From NCBI GenBank assembly GCA_023418315.1, contig JAEZZY010000005.1, forward strand, positions 1 to 55,699: 55,699 nt of DNA. The letters are read 5' to 3'. The position numbers and the translations under genes are program-made. Origin of the DNA: Bacteroidota bacterium (GTDB lineage Bacteria > Bacteroidota > Bacteroidia > Chitinophagales > Chitinophagaceae). This document shows, one piece after another, positions 52,560-55,699 of the stretch (the first letter of the stretch is position 1; each line of letters begins with the position of its first letter). Under the pieces are notes generated by a model, which ran no database searches, was not told the origin of the DNA, and saw nothing but the letters and a program-made list of their open reading frames with translations.

Positions 52560-53897
52560 TTATTCTTTTTCAAAATGAAAACTGCGGCCCATTTGTTGCA
52601 AGGTAAGTTGCTTCACGGTAGCATCTGCTTCAATAGTAAATAAAATCACCACGCCTGCCGCATCATAGCGAAATTCCGTTTCGCTGATAGCCGCTAAGGG
52701 AAAAGCGTTTTGTCCGGTTGCCTGCGCCATTAGTTTCTGTCCTTGTTGTGTAATTGTTATTTTCAAAGGAAATTCTTTAGAAGAATAAACCCCTACATAG
52801 CGTCCCAACAAACTTTCGGGCAACTGTACCGGTTTTTTAAATTGCGGAATCGCATAGTCTTTATCATAGTATATGCTCAACACGCCGATCATGATATCAT
52901 TCATTTGATAAGCCAATCCATTCATCAATAAAGCCACTTCCAATTTATCATCAGGAAAATAAACAAGCGAAGAACTAAATCCGTCTATACCGCCATTGTG
53001 TAGATATCCCTTCTTATCATAAAAAGGAGCTTGAAAAAATCCCATTCCATAGCCGTCTTTTATAGTAGTCATGCTATCTAAGGAAGTAGAATTTACCAAT
53101 TTATGATGAAACAATGCATCTATAAACTTTATTAAATCCTCCGTATTGGAAACGATAGCGCCCGCGCCGCCGGGCAGACTCATGTCCGTTTCATCTTCCA
53201 CAATCCAGTTAAAACCATTAAAGCTATAGGAAAAGGCTTCATTGTTCTTAGGATTTATTTTACTGCCCACAAATGTGTTTTTCAATTTGAGTTTTCCGGT
53301 AATTCGCGAACGAAGATTTTCCGAATAGGATGCGCCGGTAATTTTTTCGATGATATAGCCAAGCAAAAGATAATTGGTGTTGCTGTATTCGGCACGTTCG
53401 CCGGGGTTAAAAACCGGTGTTTGCCCTGCGATGATGTCTAATACTTCCTGCTGTGTTTTTGGGCGTGTGTGAAAAGTCAAATAGTTTTCATCCGTAAAAT
53501 TATACAAGCCGCTATGGTGGGTCAGCATTTGTTCAATCGTGATATCCTTAGCATTCGGAACAGAAGGGAAATACGCGCCCAGCTTGGTTTCCATCGTCAG
53601 CTTACCTTCTTCTATCAATTGCAGCACCATCGTTGCGGTAAACATTTTGGTGATGGAGCCAATCCGAAATTTGGTATCGGGTTCATTTTTTATCTTACCG
53701 GAAAGCTGTTTATAGCCGAATGATTTTTTATAAAAAACCTTTCCGTCTCTTGCCAGCGCCACCGTACCCATTGCTTTATCATATTGCTCCAATGCCTGAA
53801 GAAGGCTGTCCATTTTTGCGGCTTGAAATAGTTTTTGCGCAGACGTAGGCAGTGTAGCAAAAGCGAGCGCTATGATAGCAACCATTATTTTTTTCAT
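52560..53897 (-). CDS. Serine hydrolase, beta-lactamase / DD-peptidase family (class C-like)
   Basis: 445 residues with a signal peptide (~1-20, ending TSA-Q). The serine-active-site triad motifs of the beta-lactamase-fold family are complete: S81-ITK84 (SxxK) in RIGSITKMFTA, Y171-SN173 (YxN) in AEYSNTNYLLLG, and HNGG (HxG) in YLHNGGIDGFSS. A ~100-residue C-terminal extension (VQLPESLLGRYVGVYSSKEFPL...) is the lipocalin-like domain common in such hydrolases. It is periplasmic and could be an esterase, a DD-peptidase or a beta-lactamase; sequence does not decide. Operonic with DUF1697. Confidence 0.88.
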   Translation of the reverse strand: MKKIMVAIIALAFATLPTSAQKLFQAAKMDSLLQALEQYDKAMGTVALARDGKVFYKKSFGYKQLSGKIKNEPDTKFRIGSITKMFTATMVLQLIEEGKLTMETKLGAYFPSVPNAKDITIEQMLTHHSGLYNFTDENYLTFHTRPKTQQEVLDIIAGQTPVFNPGERAEYSNTNYLLLGYIIEKITGASYSENLRSRITGKLKLKNTFVGSKINPKNNEAFSYSFNGFNWIVEDETDMSLPGGAGAIVSNTEDLIKFIDALFHHKLVNSTSLDSMTTIKDGYGMGFFQAPFYDKKGYLHNGGIDGFSSSLVYFPDDKLEVALLMNGLAYQMNDIMIGVLSIYYDKDYAIPQFKKPVQLPESLLGRYVGVYSSKEFPLKITITQQGQKLMAQATGQNAFPLAAISETEFRYDAAGVVILFTIEADATVKQLTLQQMGRSFHFEKE

Positions 53898-53932
53898 GAT
53901 GAATCTTGTTTAATTCTTTTTAATAAAGCTAT

Positions 53933-54934
53933 TTAATCTGCGTTTAATTCGCATAAAAACCGCATGGTATCCACGCCGTCTGCATAATCACCGAGGGCGG
54001 GTTGCTGCGAAGCGCCAAACGGCGTAAACCCTCTGCCTACAATCGTTTGAATATCTTCATGGGCTGCCATTTTTTTGGCAAAGGAATTTTTATTTTCATA
54101 ATAACGATAATGCAGCACGCTCACTGCCGAAAAGGGCAAATCATTTTCTACCAGCAAAATCATTTCATTAGTGAGGCAAGGCACTTTATTAAGTAAATAA
54201 ATGGCAAGATGATAATCATAATTATTCTTGTATTTATGATGGAGCATCAAATCTTTATTAGACGCAAAAACATCAAGCAGCCGGTCAAAACGATACTCCT
54301 TAGGTACACAAAGCTGTGTTACATTGCGGCAGCCCAAGCCATAATAGGTAAAAACATCTTTTGCCAGAAGTCGTAATTCTTCTTCTGTTTCATTTCCTTC
54401 TAAAATGGCTATGGACGTGCGATTTCGGCGAATGATATGCGGATATTTTCCGAAATACTGCTCAAAATAACGAGCGGTGTTGTTGCTTCCCGTAGCGATA
54501 TAGGCATCGCAGTTTTTCAAATTTTCAGCAATATGAATCTCATCTTTCCACTCAGGATGATCTTCATATAGTCTGCCAATCAAATGAGTCAAAAGCACTT
54601 CGTCTTTGGAGGAAAGTTTCAAAAACAATTCATGCCCGCATACAAAGCCGCAGAGAAAATCATGAAAGCCGACCAAAGGAATATTGCCCGCCATCACAAT
54701 GCCTAATTTCTTTTTTTGCTGCGGCAAGGTATAATTCTGCATCCACGTTGTCAGCAGTTCTTTTTGTAAAAAAGAATGGACAATATTTTCTATTGCCAAA
54801 TCAATATTTTCTAAGGTAAACCAGGCATTGGCATTAAGGGCTCTGTATTTCGCTTCTGTCCATGCTTCTCCGTCTTCCTGCATATAGACTCCTAATTTTA
54901 CAAGCGCTTGTATTCTTTTTTCTATGGGCAACAT
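53933..54934 (-). CDS. LuxC-like acyl-CoA reductase family protein
   Basis: 333 residues. The aldehyde-dehydrogenase-like fold of LuxC is visible: nucleotide-binding GIVMAGNIPLVGFHDFLCGF, DAYIATGSNNTARYFEQYF, and the probable catalytic Cys in YYGLGCRNVTQLCVP, followed by a ring of conserved aromatic residues. LuxC reduces acyl-CoA or acyl-ACP to fatty aldehyde; a luxDABE operon is absent, so the substrate is unknown. It is divergent from a ferredoxin gene 60 bp away. This pairing is one I recall as recurrent in Bacteroidota, suggesting that the two act together. Confidence 0.88.
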   Translation of the reverse strand: MLPIEKRIQALVKLGVYMQEDGEAWTEAKYRALNANAWFTLENIDLAIENIVHSFLQKELLTTWMQNYTLPQQKKKLGIVMAGNIPLVGFHDFLCGFVCGHELFLKLSSKDEVLLTHLIGRLYEDHPEWKDEIHIAENLKNCDAYIATGSNNTARYFEQYFGKYPHIIRRNRTSIAILEGNETEEELRLLAKDVFTYYGLGCRNVTQLCVPKEYRFDRLLDVFASNKDLMLHHKYKNNYDYHLAIYLLNKVPCLTNEMILLVENDLPFSAVSVLHYRYYENKNSFAKKMAAHEDIQTIVGRGFTPFGASQQPALGDYADGVDTMRFLCELNAD

Positions 54935-54961
54935 CCGTTATTATTTCTGTTTGCGAAATTG

Positions 54962-54969
54962 TAACTTTG
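54962..54969 (+). promoter_or_regulatory. -7 box upstream of ferredoxin gene
   Basis: TAACTTTG, matching TAnnTTTG, ends 25 nt before the start codon. No -33 element at consensus spacing. Confidence 0.45.
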
Positions 54970-54994
54970 TGCGCAATAAATAAAACCCGAAAAA

Positions 54995-55342
54995 ATGGCA
55001 ATCAAGATAACAGACGAATGTATCAACTGCGGGGCGTGCGAACCGGAGTGCCCTAACAATGCCATATACGAAGGCGGAGTGGAATGGGCAATGGCAGATG
55101 GCACGAGTGTTACCGGCGATTATGTATTAATGAACGGCGAACATACCGATGCTCAGTCCAAGCACACACCCATTGCTGTGGATTATTATTACATTACTCC
55201 CGACAAATGCACCGAGTGTCAAGGATTTCATGAAGAGCCGCAATGCGCTGCCGTATGCCCGGTAGATTGCTGTGTGCCGGATGAAATGTATCGGGAAACC
55301 GTAGAGGAGCTTCTGGCAAAAAAAGACAAGATGCATTTGTAA
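54995..55342 (+). CDS. 2[4Fe-4S] ferredoxin, insert-containing (Alvin-type)
   Basis: 115 residues. Cluster I motif CINCGACEPECP is a standard CxxCxxCxxxCP. Cluster II reads C-TE-C, an 8-residue insert (QGFHEEPQ), then C-AAV-CP, as in Allochromatium-type ferredoxins with low-potential clusters. A ~45-residue stretch between the motifs (GVEWAMADGTSVTG...) is longer than in minimal ferredoxins. It serves as an electron carrier, probably for a low-potential reaction. The LuxC-like reductase on the other strand is a candidate partner. Closed by the terminator at 55368. Confidence 0.93.
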   Translation: MAIKITDECINCGACEPECPNNAIYEGGVEWAMADGTSVTGDYVLMNGEHTDAQSKHTPIAVDYYYITPDKCTECQGFHEEPQCAAVCPVDCCVPDEMYRETVEELLAKKDKMHL

Positions 55343-55367
55343 TAAAGCAATGGCAAACATCTTTTAC

Positions 55368-55393
55368 AGGTCTGCTATCGGCAGACCTTTTTT
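55368..55393 (+). terminator. Terminator of ferredoxin gene
   Basis: An 8-bp perfect stem AGGTCTGC (55368-55375) with GCAGACCT (55381-55388), followed by a T-run. Confidence 0.85.
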
Positions 55394-55476
55394 AGTGGGC
55401 AACTATTTCATTTTTTTTGATTACACCAGCTTTTCTAAGGAGTAGCTGCAATTTTTTCACTATGGGCTGAATGCAC

Positions 55477-55521
55477 TTAATGTCAGAAAAACTGTATCAA
55501 ATCTCAGTTTTAATGTCAGAA
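55477..55521. repeat. Pair of 12-bp direct repeats beside truncated integrase
   Basis: TTAATGTCAGAA occurs at 55477-55488 and 55510-55521 (33-bp period), in the 214-bp gap between the ferredoxin gene and the integrase end. No gene was seen in the gap. The repeats could be arm-type or att-related sites, or chance in AT-rich DNA. Confidence 0.5.
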
Positions 55522-55556
55522 CGCTTTTTTGCACATACAAAGAAGCACAAATCCAC

Positions 55557-55699
55557 TCACAGACTGTCCAATGGGCTTTTTATATGCGACTTGGAAACGT
55601 CGGTGATGTGCGTGTAAATCTGCGTGGTTTTGAGCGAATTATGTCCGAGCAATTCTTGTAGAAAACGAATGTCGGCACCGCTCTCGATCAGGTGCGTGG
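55557..55699 (-). CDS. C-terminal end of a tyrosine recombinase (runs off right edge)
   Basis: The minus strand from the window edge to TGA at 55557-55559 encodes 46 residues starting THLIESGADIRFLQELLGHN, followed by SLKTTQIYTH and ending SPLDSL. This matches the C-terminal catalytic part of XerC/XerD/phage-type integrases. It has the conserved histidine in LGHNS and the nucleophilic tyrosine in IYTH, nine residues later as expected. The KSPLD ending is common in Bacteroidota integrases. The Arg-rich catalytic residues lie beyond the window. It marks the possible start of an integrated element to the right. Confidence 0.9.
   Translation of the reverse strand, partial: THLIESGADIRFLQELLGHNSLKTTQIYTHITDVSKSHIKSPLDSL

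Noticed and set aside
52560..53897. Calling the serine hydrolase a resistance beta-lactamase
   Set aside because: The SxxK, YxN and HxG motifs are shared by esterases and DD-peptidases, and the C-terminal extension is common in non-lactamase members.
1..55699. CRISPR array, rRNA or tRNA genes, insertion sequences
   Set aside because: No regularly spaced short repeats, no recognisable rRNA stretches or tRNA-like cloverleafs, and no transposase frames were found by reading. A dedicated tRNA scan was not possible here.

Overview
The window looks like a chromosomal segment of a Bacteroidota bacterium, probably an aerobic member of the Chitinophagia/Sphingobacteriia side. Four things point there. 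It has three secreted proteins with type IX secretion (T9SS) C-terminal domains: one type A sorting domain and two CHU_C/type B domains. It encodes the short, region-1.1-less primary sigma factor typical of the phylum. The phylum-specific -7 promoter box TAnnTTTG recurs, usually about 20 nt before start codons. It also has YjgP/YjgQ permeases, DUF3108-like and START-like proteins of Bacteroidota type. Heme A synthase and a Mn-type superoxide dismutase suggest oxygen respiration, and MqnA suggests futalosine-route menaquinone. No rRNA, tRNA, CRISPR array or complete mobile element was found.

Layout. 1-9.1 kb: a partial DUF3108-like exported protein, a flippase-like membrane protein, ruvC, an OmpR-type response regulator, gcvT, then a glycosyl-transfer cluster (two multi-pass membrane proteins around a family-2 glycosyltransferase) facing a decayed membrane-protein gene with one frameshift and one in-frame amber codon. 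9.1-16.8 kb: pyrH, a small exported protein, sodA-type SOD, sppA-kynU, and a blaI-blaR1-like repressor/sensor pair. 16.8-27.8 kb: POT peptide transporter, an alpha-oxoamine synthase (possibly serine palmitoyltransferase), queA, an M20 dipeptidase, an HU-like protein, and an operon of ctaA, a membrane-anchored patatin and a GT4 glycosyltransferase.

27.8-34.9 kb is one 2245-residue secreted protein with an internal duplication of about 560 residues. 34.9-41 kb: ArnT-like GT39 protein, LptF/G-like permease overlapping a PAP2 phosphatase, START-like protein, primary sigma factor, and a small exported protein. 41-47 kb: two tandem T9SS type B proteins whose last ~178 codons are nearly identical while the rest has diverged. 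47-55.7 kb: hutI, rnhA, mqnA, HMG-CoA-lyase-like enzyme, an ABC-2 permease, DUF1697, a serine beta-lactamase-like hydrolase, a LuxC-like acyl-CoA reductase divergent from a 2[4Fe-4S] ferredoxin, and at the right edge the C-terminus of a tyrosine recombinase, which may mark a mobile element continuing outside.

Most of the window is housekeeping. The unusual parts are the repeat-rich secreted proteins, the decayed glycosylation gene, the integrase edge, and the promoter signal shared by many genes together with the sigma factor that presumably reads it. I did not find a clearly new multi-gene system.
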